Below, in pieces: positions 1 to 10,539 of a stretch of 64,000 nucleotides of DNA. Position 1 is the stretch's first letter. Each line of letters starts with the position of its first letter. The stretch is from Algoriphagus aquimarinus. GTDB lineage: Bacteria; Bacteroidota; Bacteroidia; Cytophagales; Cyclobacteriaceae. The stretch lies in NCBI RefSeq assembly GCF_007997215.1, contig NZ_VORW01000004.1:124001-188000 (forward strand), given 5' to 3'. The translations under genes and the position numbers were made by a program. The notes beneath the pieces were generated by a model, which saw nothing but the letters and a program-made list of their open reading frames with translations, ran no database searches and was not told the DNA's origin.

Positions 1-2
1 TC

Positions 3-437
3 GGTAAAGACATCTTTCTGTATTATGGTCTGGGTTGTAGAAACGTCTCAAAAATATATATAAAATCTAAGGCTCAATTACAGGACTTACTGGGTGCGTT
101 GGAGGTATATGCACCGATTGCATCACATCACAAATACCATAATAACTACGATTACAATAAGTCAATCTACTTGGTTAATTTAGAAGATCATTTAGACAAT
201 GGTTTTTTGCTTCTAAAAGAAAGCGATGCCTTAGTATCTCCAATTTCTGTGCTTTTCTATGAAGTTTATGAAAGCGAAAAGCTTTTGAGTGAGAAACTGC
301 AGGAGCTTGAGCCTAAAATCCAATGTGTAGTGGGGAATGGTGCTGAAAGAGTGCCTTTTGGAACAGCTCAAAATCCTGAGCCATGGGAATATGCTGACGG
401 TGTGGATACGATGGCTTTTCTACAAGAATTATTCTAA
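3..437 (+). CDS. Acyl-CoA reductase, LuxC family (C-terminal part, 5' end outside window)
   Basis: The frame is open from the left window edge, so this is the last ~144 codons of a longer gene. The fragment contains a YYGLGCRNVSK stretch, which I recognise from the aldehyde-dehydrogenase-like fold of LuxC-type acyl-CoA reductases, including the Cys of the GLGCRN motif. The tail (residues about 35-144) carries the HHKYHNNYDYNK and VVG segments seen in Bacteroidota members. The family reduces fatty acyl-CoA or acyl-protein to aldehyde with NADPH. In Bacteroidota it is usually not linked to bioluminescence, and its physiological role here is not shown. No partner luxD or luxE gene is visible. 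An internal TTG at 99 is not the real start because the homologous frame extends upstream. Confidence 0.72.
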   Translation, partial: GKDIFLYYGLGCRNVSKIYIKSKAQLQDLLGALEVYAPIASHHKYHNNYDYNKSIYLVNLEDHLDNGFLLLKESDALVSPISVLFYEVYESEKLLSEKLQELEPKIQCVVGNGAERVPFGTAQNPEPWEYADGVDTMAFLQELF

Positions 438-599
438 AGGTAATTTAATACAGGATTTACTCCATAATCAATACTTGAATGCCCCAATAGTTCAGGAAAA
501 TTCAAATCATCAGAATAGTGACTTCAATAAAATGGTTTTAAATAAGGGAAAGGCACCTTTGTTGACTGGATTTGGTTACTGATTATTAACCTATATTTC

Positions 600-607
600 T
601 ATATTTG
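600..607 (+). promoter_or_regulatory. Possible -7 promoter element upstream of aconitase
   Basis: The octamer TATATTTG matches the Bacteroidota -7 consensus TAnnTTTG and lies 43 bases before the aconitase ATG. A TTTG occurs at 571-574, but the 25-base spacing is longer than the usual ~19-21, so the -33 partner is uncertain. The rest of 438-599 shows no convincing gene; a short overlapping open frame there looks non-coding. Confidence 0.4.
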
Positions 608-650
608 CACTCGAAATTACCGAACATTTTACCATAAAATTCCCTATACA

Positions 651-2912
651 ATGGCTTTTGATATTGAAATGATCAAGAAAGTGTATGCCAGATACCCTGA
701 GCGTATCGAAGCAGCCCGCAAGGCTGTGGGACGTCCACTTACTTTGACAGAAAAGATTCTTTACGCACACTTGAGCGAAGGTGCCGCTTCACAGACATAC
801 GGCAGAGGTGTATCTTACGTTGATTTTCAACCAGATAGGGTTGCAATGCAAGATGCTACTGCACAGATGGCTTTGCTTCAGTTTATGCAAGCAGGTAAGA
901 GCCAAGTGGCAGTTCCTTCCACTGTTCACTGTGATCACTTGATTCAGGCTGAAGTAGGTGCTGATCAGGATTTGACCAAAGCAAAAGATAAAAACAAAGA
1001 AGTTTATGATTTCTTGGCTTCTGTTTCTAATAAATATGGACTTGGATTCTGGAAGCCAGGAGCAGGTATCATTCACCAAGTAGTTTTAGAAAATTATTCT
1101 TTCCCAGGTGGAATGATGATTGGTACCGATTCTCATACACCAAATGCAGGTGGACTTGGAATGGTAGCCATCGGAGTAGGTGGAGCTGATGCATGTGATG
1201 TAATGGCTGGACTTCCTTGGGAGCTTAAATTCCCAAAATTGATTGGTATCAAACTTACTGGTAAACTATCTGGATGGACTTCTGCCAAAGATGTAATCCT
1301 GAAAGTAGCTGGAATACTAACTGTAAAAGGTGGTACAGGTGCAATCGTTGAGTATTTCGGCGATGGCGCTAGATCTCTTTCCGCTACTGGAAAAGGTACT
1401 ATCTGTAACATGGGAGCTGAAATTGGAGCTACGACTTCGATCTTTGGTTACGATGAGAAATCTGCAGCTTACTTGAGTTCTACTGAAAGAGCTGATGTGG
1501 CTGAATTGGCAAATGGAATCGCTGAGCACCTTACAGGTGATGAAGAGGTTTATGCTAACCCTGCTACTTACTTCGATGAGGTAATTGAGATCAACCTTTC
1601 TGAATTGGAACCACACGTAAATGGCCCATTCACTCCAGATTTGGCTTGGCCTATTTCTAAATTTGCGGCAGCAGTGAAAGAAAACGGCTGGCCAGCAAAA
1701 TTGGAAGTTGGTTTGATCGGATCTTGTACCAACTCTTCCTACGAAGATATTTCCAGAGCAGCTTCGCTAGCACAGCAGGCAGTTGATAAGAAACTAGTAG
1801 CAAAATCTGAATTCACAATCACACCAGGATCAGAGCAGGTAAGATTCACTGTCGATAGAGACGGTTTCTTGGATACCTTCGGTCAAATGGGCGGTGTAGT
1901 TCTTGCAAATGCTTGTGGACCTTGTATCGGTCAGTGGGCTCGTCATGGAGCTGAGAAGCAAGAGAAAAACTCAATCATCACTTCTTTCAACAGAAACTTT
2001 GCGAAGCGTGCGGATGGTAATCCAAACACGCACTCGTTTGTAGCTTCTCCTGAGATCGTGACGGCATTGGCAATTGCCGGTGATTTGACTTTCAACCCAA
2101 TGACAGACAGCCTAATCAACGAAGATGGCGTATCTGTGATGTTGGATGAGCCAAGTGGACTTGAGCTACCTGCGAAAGGTTTTGCAGTAGAGGATGCTGG
2201 GTATCAGCAGCCAGCGGAAGATGGTTCTGGAGTTACTATTGTGGTAAGCCCTACATCTGATCGTCTACAATTGTTAGATTCATTTAAGCCTTGGGAAGGA
2301 ACGGATCTGAAAGGTCTTAAACTTCTGATCAAAGCAAAAGGTAAGTGTACTACGGATCATATCTCTATGGCTGGTCCATGGTTGAGATACAGAGGACATT
2401 TGGATAATATCTCTAACAACATGCTTATAGGTGCTGTCAACTCTTATACAGATGCTACAAATTCTGTGAAGAATCAATTGACAGGCGTCTACGGTGAAGT
2501 TCCGGCTACACAGCGTGACTATAAAGCTAATGGAGTAGGTTCAATTGTCGTTGGTGATGAAAACTACGGAGAAGGATCTTCTAGAGAGCATGCGGCTATG
2601 GAGCCTCGTTTCCTTGGCGTACGCGCTATCTTGGTGAAATCATTTGCTAGAATTCACGAAACTAACTTGAAGAAGCAGGGCATGCTAGGATTGACTTTTG
2701 CCAATCCTGCAGACTATGACTTAGTTCAGGAAGATGATTCAATTGATATCATTGGCTTGACTACATTTGCACCAGGTAAGCAATTGCAGGTTGTGTTGAA
2801 TCATGCGGATGGATCTTCAGATACTATCCAAGTGAATCATACCTATAATGAAGGTCAGATAGAATGGTTTAAAGCTGGATCAGCACTTAATTTGATCAAA
2901 GCAAAAGCATAA
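651..2912 (+). CDS. acn: Aconitate hydratase (mitochondrial-type)
   Basis: A cytosolic TCA-cycle enzyme that interconverts citrate and isocitrate via cis-aconitate using a [4Fe-4S] cluster. The 753 residues match the mitochondrial-type aconitase family (~750-780). The three cluster cysteines are visible: Cys359 in [10 protein letters not shown], and Cys422 and Cys425 in [10 protein letters not shown]. Substrate-site motifs TVHCDHLI (~91-98), [13 protein letters not shown] (~158-170) and the catalytic-Ser loop GEGSSREHA in the C-terminal swivel domain are intact. The ATG at 651 follows a plausible promoter, and a strong hairpin terminator lies just after the stop, so the gene looks monocistronic. 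Nothing is unusual in the sequence. Confidence 0.97.
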   Translation: MAFDIEMIKKVYARYPERIEAARKAVGRPLTLTEKILYAHLSEGAASQTYGRGVSYVDFQPDRVAMQDATAQMALLQFMQAGKSQVAVPSTVHCDHLIQAEVGADQDLTKAKDKNKEVYDFLASVSNKYGLGFWKPGAGIIHQVVLENYSFPGGMMIGTDSHTPNAGGLGMVAIGVGGADACDVMAGLPWELKFPKLIGIKLTGKLSGWTSAKDVILKVAGILTVKGGTGAIVEYFGDGARSLSATGKGTICNMGAEIGATTSIFGYDEKSAAYLSSTERADVAELANGIAEHLTGDEEVYANPATYFDEVIEINLSELEPHVNGPFTPDLAWPISKFAAAVKENGWPAKLEVGLIGSCTNSSYEDISRAASLAQQAVDKKLVAKSEFTITPGSEQVRFTVDRDGFLDTFGQMGGVVLANACGPCIGQWARHGAEKQEKNSIITSFNRNFAKRADGNPNTHSFVASPEIVTALAIAGDLTFNPMTDSLINEDGVSVMLDEPSGLELPAKGFAVEDAGYQQPAEDGSGVTIVVSPTSDRLQLLDSFKPWEGTDLKGLKLLIKAKGKCTTDHISMAGPWLRYRGHLDNISNNMLIGAVNSYTDATNSVKNQLTGVYGEVPATQRDYKANGVGSIVVGDENYGEGSSREHAAMEPRFLGVRAILVKSFARIHETNLKKQGMLGLTFANPADYDLVQEDDSIDIIGLTTFAPGKQLQVVLNHADGSSDTIQVNHTYNEGQIEWFKAGSALNLIKAKA

Positions 2913-2932
2913 TATAAAAGAGTTTGATTACA

Positions 2933-2964
2933 AGCCGTAGCGATTTCGTTACGGCTTTTTTTTT
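2933..2964 (+). terminator. Rho-independent terminator after aconitase
   Basis: Stem AGCCGTA / TACGGCT (2933-2939 with 2950-2956) followed by a run of eight or nine T. Confidence 0.9.
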
Positions 2965-3571
2965 GTCTAAAATTTAATTGGGAGTTGATTCAGTATTTTT
3001 TTCTTGGGTTTATCTTAAATGTAAATGACCCGTGTGGCACAATAGTTTTTAAATAGAACGATGCTATATACTTCACTCTCCTCAATTTTAAGATTACAGA
3101 TATTCATGTTCTAAGTGAATGCTTCTTCCAAATTTCCATATCAAACTTTTCTCCAAACAATAAGTAGGAAGCGGGACTTCTTAAGATTCTTTGTCCAGAT
3201 ATTATTAATCGATTAAAAAAAATTTTTGTTTAAGTTCAAAAACACAAAATGTGGCTAAAGATTTAATGAGAGAGTAAAATTTAGCTTTCTTGATAAACAC
3301 TTAACAAAAAATATACATTAAGATCATCGATATTTGTAAAAAAAATCTTGCTGTTTATTTTGATAGACTATTGTTTTTTCTAGCTTTATGAACAGTAAGC
3401 ACTTAGAGAGATTTTTTTCAGATAAAAATGCTTGATGTGTTTTCACTAAAATTTAACATAAACCATTATTCAAGTTAGTATGGAGCAGTATTTACCAACA
3501 ATTCCTCGAGAGAATGAGATGAATGTGCTTGGAACGAATTTCAAATTTTCATTAACCTCAAATTACCAGCT
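2965..3571 (+). other. AT-rich 607-bp leader upstream of SusC pair 1
   Basis: No coding frame is convincing in this AT-rich stretch. It contains a perfect palindrome TTAATCGATTAA at 3205-3216, whose AATCGATT core recurs in the palindrome upstream of SusC at 40959. The length is consistent with the long untranslated leaders common before SusC genes. I see no recognised riboswitch. Confidence 0.4.
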
Positions 3572-6500
3572 ATGAGAAAAATTTTATCAATTGCTTTCGC
3601 TCTGGTCTTAATGTTGGGCTATACAGCCACAGCACAGACACAAAAGCGAGTTTTGAAGGGAGTTGTGACCTCTAAGGAGGATGGACTTCCAATGCCCGGC
3701 GTCACGGTTTTAGACAAGACAAACCAGACAGGTACCACTACTGATTTAGATGGTAATTATTCTATTTCGGTAGGATCCACTTCTGTATTAGTATTTTCCT
3801 TTATTGGATATGCAGCCCAAGAGTACTTAGTAGGGAACCAATCAGAAATTAACATCAGCCTAAGTGAAGATACTAGCGAACTTTCTGAGTTTGTCGTGAC
3901 GGCCTTTGGTATGGACAAGTCGCAAAAGTCTTTGGGCTATGCGACGAGTACAATAAATGCAGACGAACTAGTAAAAGTGGGTACGCCTAACGTAGCTTCT
4001 GCTTTGTATGGTAAAGCTGCTGGTGTCAAAATCAATACTGGTGCTGGTGGAGCAACATCCGCTGTCAACATACAGATTCGTGGTATAAACTCTATCACGG
4101 GTAAAAGCCAGCCATTGATTGTATTAGATGGTGTTCCTATCCGAAATGAGGAAGTTACCAATAATAACTATTGGGGAGATCAGCGCCTGAGAGGTAATGG
4201 ACTATTGGATATCAACCCTGCTGATATTGATAATATTTCAATTTTGAAAGGAGCTTCTGCTGCTGCACTATATGGCTCTGAAGCTGTGAATGGTGTTGTT
4301 TTGATTACCACTAAGAAAGGTAAAGCGGGCAAAAACGGCATGCAGGTAGATTTTAATACTAATTACTCAGTAGATGAGATTGCGTATTTACCAAGATATC
4401 AAAATGTAAGAGGTCCAGGAATGCCGTCACAAGTGCAGAATTTGGGACAAGCTGAAGATGGATTTAATTATACAGCTGACGGAGTACGAACAGTGCCTAG
4501 CACTACTACTAACTATGGACCTGTCTTCGACGGTAAGCCAATGTTAGCATGGGATGGTATTGCTAGACCTTATGTAGCACAGGAAGATAATTATGCAGCC
4601 TTGTTTAATAATCCTGTCAGTTCTCAAGTGAACGTTTCGATTTCTAATGCAACCGATAAATCAAACTTCCGTCTTTCTTTAACACGTCAGGACAATGAGT
4701 CTTTGAGTTTGAATTCTAAGAATAGTAAGAACATTGTTAACCTTAATTCTGGTTATCAGGTAAGCAAAAGATTGAAGACTGACTTGATGATTAATTACAT
4801 TAATCAAAACACTAAAAATCGTCCATATTCAATTGATCGAATGATCAATAATTTCGGTGGTATGATGACCCGTTTTGATAATGGAGCATGGTATTTAGAT
4901 AAATATCAGACCAGTAGAGGGTATCGTTATGTGACAGGAAATGGACAGAGTTTAACTCCGGACGAGAATATAACAGGAAACGGCTTCAGAGGAGATATCG
5001 CAGATTATGTTTGGAGAGTAAATAATAATCGATCTTCAGAGCTTAGTAATCGTGTGATTGGTAGTTTGACAAATACATTCCAAATTACTGAAGAGTTGAA
5101 TTTAAGAGCACGAGTGTCTACTGACTTTACAAGCAGATATTCTGAAGACGAAAACTCAACCGAAAGACCGCTGGCCTTTGGCCCATCTGGATCTTTTGGC
5201 ATGCAATCAGAACTGTTTAATATCCTATATGGTGATTTAATGCTTAATTACAAAAGATCAATCACTGACGAGATTACTGTTGGTGCGATGATTGGTTATA
5301 CAGCTAGAACTGAAAGTTTTAGCAGCATAGGTAGAAGTACGAATGGTGGTTTGAGTACTGAAAACCTTTTTGATGTCGTTGCTTCGACTAATCTTCCTAA
5401 TAATAACTCCGACCGTTCATACAGAACAATTGATGCATTCATTGGTACTGCAAACTTTGACTACAAGAATATTTGGTTTGTAGAAGGTACAATTCGTAGA
5501 GATAGAGTTTCTACTATGAATCCTGATAATAATGCGTTTATATATCCTTCTGTCAATACGGCTTTTGCTATTTCAGACGCATTGGATTTACCTGAATTTA
5601 TTACTTTCTCAAAGTTGAGAGGTTCTTGGGGTATTGTTGGTAATTATCCTGATATCTATAGAGCGAACATTGCCTATTCTCAGAATACTTTGGGTGTGCA
5701 GCAGACTGGTGGAGCAAATGTGCTTTATACTAATTTGTCATCATCTTTTGGAAATGACCTTATCAAACCGGAGCAAAAACATGAGTTTGAATTTGGTTTA
5801 GATACAAGGTTCTTTAACAACAGATTTGGTATAGATATCTCTTATTATAATGCGCAGATCCGTGATCAGATCTTACCATTGACCTTACCTTCTTCTTCAG
5901 GAGCTACCTCTGTATTAACTAACATTGGTACCCTAAGAAACACAGGAGTTGAAATTCAATTGACTGGTGATATCATTGCAACACCAAATTTCCAGTGGAA
6001 TGCTGTAATTAACATAGCTAGAAATGTAAACAAAGTAGAGAAGTTAGCTAACGGTGCTACTGAACTATTGCATGCTGATTATGACGGAAACGCTGCTCAA
6101 CTTAGATCTGTAGTAGGTAGACCAATGGGTGATTTCTATGCTCGCCCTATTGCACTTGATGCAAACGGTGATAAAATCGTTCAGCCAAATGGTCTATACA
6201 AAATTGATGATCAAAGCTGGATTCAGGTAGGAAATGCTATGCCAGATGCCGTAGGTGGTATTATTAATAATGTTTCATACAAGAACTTCAGTTTATCAGC
6301 TGTGATGGACTTCCAGATCGGTGGTTCTGTTATGCCAACAGGTATCAACTGGATGATCAGCCGTGGTCTAACAGAGGAAAGTTTGAACTACATGGATGAA
6401 GCAAGTGGAGGATTGGCTTACTATAAAAATGCTGATGGACAAGGTGTAGGTGTTTCTCATTCTACAGCTCAGGGTCCTAACGGTGAGACAGTATATCACG

Positions 6501-6889
6501 ATGGTATGGTGATGGATGGTGTAGTAGCTGATGGGTCTAACAATAACAACGTAATCTCTCAAGCTTACTACTATTGGAATACTTACAATTGGGGTGGTCC
6601 TCAGTATAGCCAATCGAGATATGAATTGTATATCCAGGATAATGATTATATCAAAATGAGAGAATTGTCTTTGGCTTATACAATACCTAATCACATCACT
6701 TCAAAAATTGGAGCATCTAATGTGAATATCTCTGTATACGGCAGAAACTTGTTTTTCCTTTATAGAAATATCAAGGACCTAGATCCAGAAGTATTGACTG
6801 GTGGATCTAGATGGACTCAGACGCTGACGAGTGCGGGTACAAACCCAGCTACCAGAACATATGGTGTGATGTTAAGAGCTAGATTCTAA
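3572..6889 (+). CDS. SusC/RagA-family TonB-linked outer-membrane transporter (pair 1)
   Basis: A TonB-dependent transporter that imports oligomeric nutrients across the outer membrane together with its SusD lipoprotein. Residues 1-21 form a signal peptide ending at ATAQ. Residues ~27-105 are the carboxypeptidase-regulatory-like domain (GMPGVTV-type turns, LVFSFIGY). The plug follows with the VRIRG-equivalent IQIRGINS and the SusC signature LKGASAAALYGSEAVNGVV around residues 230-245. The remainder is a 22-strand-type beta barrel ending in Phe (LRARF). At 1105 residues it has normal family length. The SusD gene follows after 22 bases, so they form an operon. The substrate cannot be read from sequence; the ROK kinase downstream hints at a sugar. 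Confidence 0.95.
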   Translation: MRKILSIAFALVLMLGYTATAQTQKRVLKGVVTSKEDGLPMPGVTVLDKTNQTGTTTDLDGNYSISVGSTSVLVFSFIGYAAQEYLVGNQSEINISLSEDTSELSEFVVTAFGMDKSQKSLGYATSTINADELVKVGTPNVASALYGKAAGVKINTGAGGATSAVNIQIRGINSITGKSQPLIVLDGVPIRNEEVTNNNYWGDQRLRGNGLLDINPADIDNISILKGASAAALYGSEAVNGVVLITTKKGKAGKNGMQVDFNTNYSVDEIAYLPRYQNVRGPGMPSQVQNLGQAEDGFNYTADGVRTVPSTTTNYGPVFDGKPMLAWDGIARPYVAQEDNYAALFNNPVSSQVNVSISNATDKSNFRLSLTRQDNESLSLNSKNSKNIVNLNSGYQVSKRLKTDLMINYINQNTKNRPYSIDRMINNFGGMMTRFDNGAWYLDKYQTSRGYRYVTGNGQSLTPDENITGNGFRGDIADYVWRVNNNRSSELSNRVIGSLTNTFQITEELNLRARVSTDFTSRYSEDENSTERPLAFGPSGSFGMQSELFNILYGDLMLNYKRSITDEITVGAMIGYTARTESFSSIGRSTNGGLSTENLFDVVASTNLPNNNSDRSYRTIDAFIGTANFDYKNIWFVEGTIRRDRVSTMNPDNNAFIYPSVNTAFAISDALDLPEFITFSKLRGSWGIVGNYPDIYRANIAYSQNTLGVQQTGGANVLYTNLSSSFGNDLIKPEQKHEFEFGLDTRFFNNRFGIDISYYNAQIRDQILPLTLPSSSGATSVLTNIGTLRNTGVEIQLTGDIIATPNFQWNAVINIARNVNKVEKLANGATELLHADYDGNAAQLRSVVGRPMGDFYARPIALDANGDKIVQPNGLYKIDDQSWIQVGNAMPDAVGGIINNVSYKNFSLSAVMDFQIGGSVMPTGINWMISRGLTEESLNYMDEASGGLAYYKNADGQGVGVSHSTAQGPNGETVYHDGMVMDGVVADGSNNNNVISQAYYYWNTYNWGGPQYSQSRYELYIQDNDYIKMRELSLAYTIPNHITSKIGASNVNISVYGRNLFFLYRNIKDLDPEVLTGGSRWTQTLTSAGTNPATRTYGVMLRARF

Positions 6890-6911
6890 TTGTTGGTTAA
6901 GTTAAAAACAT

Positions 6912-8501
6912 ATGAACATGAATTTTAAGAAAATATTTATATACACCCTATTGATCAGCGGCTTAGCTAGCTGTACAATAGATGACTTTGCAGATGATTA
7001 TTCTGATCCATCCAAGCTGGCTGGTACTACGGTAGGAAAGCAGTTTACTGGTATGATTATGTCTAACCGCCAATCTGTATTACCGTCTTATTGGGATTAC
7101 TTTGTGATCAAAAGAATCACTTCTAACAGATTTACTCAATCAGTAGGATGGGTAAACGTAGAAAACCAGTATGTTCCGGGTTCTGCCGCAGTAAATGACA
7201 GATGGAATAATTACTACAATTTCATGGCTCAATACAGAGAGCTACAGAAAGTGTATGATGGATTGACTGACGTCAAAAAGCAAGATAACCGTGTGTTTAT
7301 GATTGCTGCTGCCACCTATTTCTACGATCATACGCAGCAAGTAGTGGATTTACATGGTGATATTCCGTGGACTGAAGCTGGTATGCTTAGTACAAATGGT
7401 GGTGATTATTCTAAATCCTACGCGGGGTATGATAAAGCAAGTGATATCTACACGAAAATGCTAGATGATTTGGCTGGCTTTGCTACTGAAATAGGTTCAT
7501 TGCAAATCAATCCTGCTTCTGCTGTTGAATTTAAAACGCAGGATTTGATCAACAATGGAGATATTGATATGTGGAAGAAATATATCAATTCCTTGAGATT
7601 GAAAATGCTTACTAGAGTAAGTGGTACTAGTGAATTCAGCGCTAGAGCTAAATCAGAAATTGCCTCTATTTTGTCTAACCCTTCACAATTCCCTATTGTA
7701 GCAGATAATGCTAGTAATATCATGTGGGATATTTACTCTGTAGGTACTGTGATCGGTGGAAATGATTTCCGTAGCGGTTTAGAAGACTGGAACGGAAATA
7801 TTGCAGGCAAAGCAATTTTGGATCACATGGTAGTTAATGAAGATCCTAGATTGACTTATGTGTTTCAACCAGGCATTGAATCAAATGGAGCCTATTTAGG
7901 TCTTGACCCGTTGATGAATCCTACTGATCAAAATGAATTGGTATTGACTCAGACATTGAGTGTTTACAATTTCTCAACTATCAGCAGAAACCAATATTTC
8001 CCAGGTATTCTTATTACTGCCCCTGAGGTTCACTTGATGGCAGCAGAGTTTTACTTAAAAGAAGGACAGGATGCTACGGCAAAAATGCACTTTGAGGAAG
8101 CGGTGAAGAAATCAATTGGTTTTTATCAGTATTTGAGAAGTATCAGTAACAATGCTGAAGCAGATGCGCCAGTCGTTCCAACTGAACAGTCAATCAGCAA
8201 CTATTTGGCAATGGATGAAATTTCTTGGAGTGCTGCTTCTAGTATGGATGAAAAACTATCGTTAATCGCCGATCAGAAATGGCTTCACTTCAATGTAATT
8301 CAGTCAAACGAAAACTGGCATGAATTGAGAAGACTTGGAAAAGTAGATTTGGACTTCTGGACAGACAATTCAAATCAGCAAAATCTTCCTCCGTCTAGGT
8401 GGATGTATCCAGGATCAGAGCAGACTTATAATATGGAGAATTATGTAAAAGTTCAGCCACAGGATAAGTTGACAAATACTCTTTTCTGGGATGTAAATTA
8501 A
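6912..8501 (+). CDS. SusD/RagB-family nutrient-binding outer-membrane lipoprotein (pair 1)
   Basis: This is the surface lid and binding protein for the upstream SusC. The N-terminus has a lipoprotein signal with lipobox LASC (Cys at residue ~21). The body is helical and TPR-like, with MAQYRELQKVYD, GDIPWTEAG and the C-terminal WLHFN/NWHELRRLGKVDL region typical of the SusD-like_2 branch rather than classical SusD. Length (529 aa) is normal. The start could be the first Met or the Met two residues later; this does not affect the signal peptide. A strong terminator follows, closing the operon. Confidence 0.92.
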   Translation: MNMNFKKIFIYTLLISGLASCTIDDFADDYSDPSKLAGTTVGKQFTGMIMSNRQSVLPSYWDYFVIKRITSNRFTQSVGWVNVENQYVPGSAAVNDRWNNYYNFMAQYRELQKVYDGLTDVKKQDNRVFMIAAATYFYDHTQQVVDLHGDIPWTEAGMLSTNGGDYSKSYAGYDKASDIYTKMLDDLAGFATEIGSLQINPASAVEFKTQDLINNGDIDMWKKYINSLRLKMLTRVSGTSEFSARAKSEIASILSNPSQFPIVADNASNIMWDIYSVGTVIGGNDFRSGLEDWNGNIAGKAILDHMVVNEDPRLTYVFQPGIESNGAYLGLDPLMNPTDQNELVLTQTLSVYNFSTISRNQYFPGILITAPEVHLMAAEFYLKEGQDATAKMHFEEAVKKSIGFYQYLRSISNNAEADAPVVPTEQSISNYLAMDEISWSAASSMDEKLSLIADQKWLHFNVIQSNENWHELRRLGKVDLDFWTDNSNQQNLPPSRWMYPGSEQTYNMENYVKVQPQDKLTNTLFWDVN

Positions 8502-8531
8502 TTATAGATTGGGTTACAATGACTAATAAAG

Positions 8532-8558
8532 GCCTCTCATGTACTTGAGAGGCTTTTT
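8532..8558 (+). terminator. Terminator after SusC/SusD operon 1
   Basis: Perfect stem GCCTCTCA / TGAGAGGC with a six-base loop, followed by six T. Confidence 0.92.
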
Positions 8559-8559
8559 T

Positions 8560-8897
8560 GGTTTTAACAGAAAGTCAGTTCCTGTGGCGCAAGTAAAGAG
8601 ATGTCTAGAAAATTCTTTGGTGAAGTGTATTTCTCTTCGTTGATTTCTGGAGACTAGCACTGATTAGATTTGAATACTTCTGCCACCTGTTGAATTCTAT
8701 TAAATACTCTGAAAATTGCTTTGTAAGTTTAAGACAGAATTAACAACGCTATCTCACTCCACCTGTGATTTCTTGTTTGCACTTTAAGTGCGCATCAGTT
8801 CAGGTAGTTTGAAAGACGTGTTAAATTCTGAAAGGGAATTAAACCAAGGTGATAAGGATACCGCAAGCGTATTCTGACAAGTAGAGCAAATTAAATT
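8560..8897 (+). other. Intergenic leader of the ROK kinase gene
   Basis: No gene is seen. A palindrome GCACTT-T-AAGTGC lies at 8779-8791, about 107 bases before the ATG, and could be an operator or a small hairpin. No classic -33/-7 promoter pair stands out. Confidence 0.3.
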
Positions 8898-9752
8898 ATG
8901 AAACTGATTGGAGTAGATATAGGAGGCTCTCATATTTCAGCGGCTCAGGTGATTTTGGAAAATCGTCATGCAGAAATCGCCAATTTCCATGAGGCTGATG
9001 TCGATACCTATGGTAATGTAGAAAGTATTATTTCTGCTTGGTCTGAGGTAATCCAAAGAGCTAAAGGGGATCTGATCGATGTCAAAATTGGCATCGCCAT
9101 GCCAGGCCCCTACGATTACGAGAATGGAGTTTCTTTGATCAAGGATCAGGGAAAAATGGCGGCGCTGTACAAACTTTCAGTGAAAAATTTACTGGCTGAA
9201 AGTTTAGCTGTTTCACCCTGCCAAATATCCTTCACCAACGATGCTGAAGCATTTCTCTCAGGAGAAAGCTATGCAGGTGCCGGGAAGGAATTTCAAAATT
9301 CTATAGGGATCACTTTGGGGACAGGACTCGGTTCGGCAATCAAAGTGCAAGAGGTGGTGAAAGATGCAAAGCTTTGGACTGCTCCTTTTAGAGATGGGAT
9401 TGCCGAGGATTATATTGGTACGGGCTGGTTTAAAAATCAAGCTCAGAACAAATACTCTCTTCATATCTCAGGAGCAAAAGATCTTTTGGCAGAGGGTTTT
9501 GATCCTCAGATTTCAAGCGAATTATTTACTGAATTTGGAAGAGCCTTGGGCGAATTTCTATTTCCCTACTTGATCAGGCTACATGCTGAGGGTGTGATTT
9601 TGGGAGGGAAAATAAGCTTAGCCGGAGATTATTATCTACCGGCTACTAAGTCTTATCTGGAAACTATGGGGTATCCTGTTCCTATTAATGTCTCTGAACT
9701 TGGTGAGCAGTCAGCTTTGATAGGGGCTTGTTTGCCTTTTGTGGACAAGTGA
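8898..9752 (+). CDS. ROK-family sugar kinase (glucokinase-like)
   Basis: Cytosolic ATP-dependent hexose kinase of the ROK family. The N-terminal phosphate-binding motif VDIGGSH (residues ~5-11), the sugar-site segment FTNDAEAFLSGE (~112-123) and the second phosphate loop GITLGTGLGSAI (~136-147) are present. The zinc-binding CxCGxxGC motif of most ROK kinases and repressors is absent: the stretch after LWTAPFRDG runs straight to the next helix. There is no N-terminal helix-turn-helix, so it is an enzyme rather than a repressor. At 284 aa it is slightly short. Substrate (glucose, N-acetylglucosamine, N-acetylmannosamine or other) cannot be decided. It lies behind SusCD pair 1 but is separated by a terminator, so it has its own promoter. 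Confidence 0.82.
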   Translation: MKLIGVDIGGSHISAAQVILENRHAEIANFHEADVDTYGNVESIISAWSEVIQRAKGDLIDVKIGIAMPGPYDYENGVSLIKDQGKMAALYKLSVKNLLAESLAVSPCQISFTNDAEAFLSGESYAGAGKEFQNSIGITLGTGLGSAIKVQEVVKDAKLWTAPFRDGIAEDYIGTGWFKNQAQNKYSLHISGAKDLLAEGFDPQISSELFTEFGRALGEFLFPYLIRLHAEGVILGGKISLAGDYYLPATKSYLETMGYPVPINVSELGEQSALIGACLPFVDK

Positions 9753-9765
9753 CATGCCCTCGTTC

Positions 9766-10539
9766 TTATTTACGCTGTCTGATAGCTTCGTAAATAGCTA
9801 CACCTGCCGAAACAGAAACATTCAAACTTTCAATTCTACCTGCCATCGGTATTTTGACTTTTTCGTCTACGATTCCCATTAGTTCGGTAGAAATCCCGTC
9901 TTCTTCAGAACCCATTACCATTGCTACTGGAACAGAAAAATCAACATCATACATGGTCTTTTCTGTCTTCTCAGTGATGGCTACTAGAACCAAACCGGAT
10001 TTCTGAAGATCTCTGCAAGTGTAAAAAAGGTTTCTTACTCTCACTACTGGAAGGAAATTCAACGCTCCTACAGAAGTTTTGATTGCGTCAGAGTTGATCT
10101 GTGCGCTCCCTTTCTCAGGAATTACGATTGCGTCCACACCGGCACATTCTGCTGTTCTGGCGATAGCCCCAAAGTTTCTTACATCGGTGATTCTATCGAG
10201 AATCAAGATCAAAGGAGATTTGCCGACATTAAAGCAGCTTTCGATCACATGATCTAAAGAAGCATATTCTATGGAAGACATCTGAGCTACTACGCCCTGA
10301 TGATTTTTCCGCGTGATTCTGTTCAGTTTTGCATCAGGTACACGGACTACTGGGATTTTTTCAGCTTTACAAAGCTGCAATAGCTCCTTGATCAAGTCAT
10401 TGTTGATTTCTTTCTGAACCAACACCTTGTCAATGTCTTTGCCAGCATGGATTGATTCCATTACTGCTCTTGTACCAAAAATAAAATCTTTCTCGTGTTC
10501 GCCTTTTTCAATCAAAAAGCCATCTTTCCGCTTCTCCAT
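9766..10539 (-). CDS. rlmB: 23S rRNA (guanosine-2'-O-)-methyltransferase RlmB (TrmH/SpoU family)
   Basis: Methylates the 2'-O of a conserved 23S rRNA guanosine using SAM. An N-terminal substrate-binding domain (residues ~18-95, DFIFGTRAVMESI) precedes the SpoU/TrmH trefoil-knot domain. The three family motifs are visible: RNFGAIARTAE (~121-131), VMGSEEDGIS (~208-217) and PMAGRIESLNVSVSAG (~231-246). I start at the ATG at 10539 (257 aa) rather than the upstream TTG at 10560. Its 5' end overlaps the 3' end of the GWxTD gene by 28 bases, which suggests translational coupling. Confidence 0.94.
   Translation of the reverse strand: MEKRKDGFLIEKGEHEKDFIFGTRAVMESIHAGKDIDKVLVQKEINNDLIKELLQLCKAEKIPVVRVPDAKLNRITRKNHQGVVAQMSSIEYASLDHVIESCFNVGKSPLILILDRITDVRNFGAIARTAECAGVDAIVIPEKGSAQINSDAIKTSVGALNFLPVVRVRNLFYTCRDLQKSGLVLVAITEKTEKTMYDVDFSVPVAMVMGSEEDGISTELMGIVDEKVKIPMAGRIESLNVSVSAGVAIYEAIRQRK

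Noticed and set aside
337-582. 81-codon frame overlapping the end of the acyl-CoA reductase
   Set aside because: It overlaps a recognised gene in another frame and continues into AT-rich DNA with no motif.
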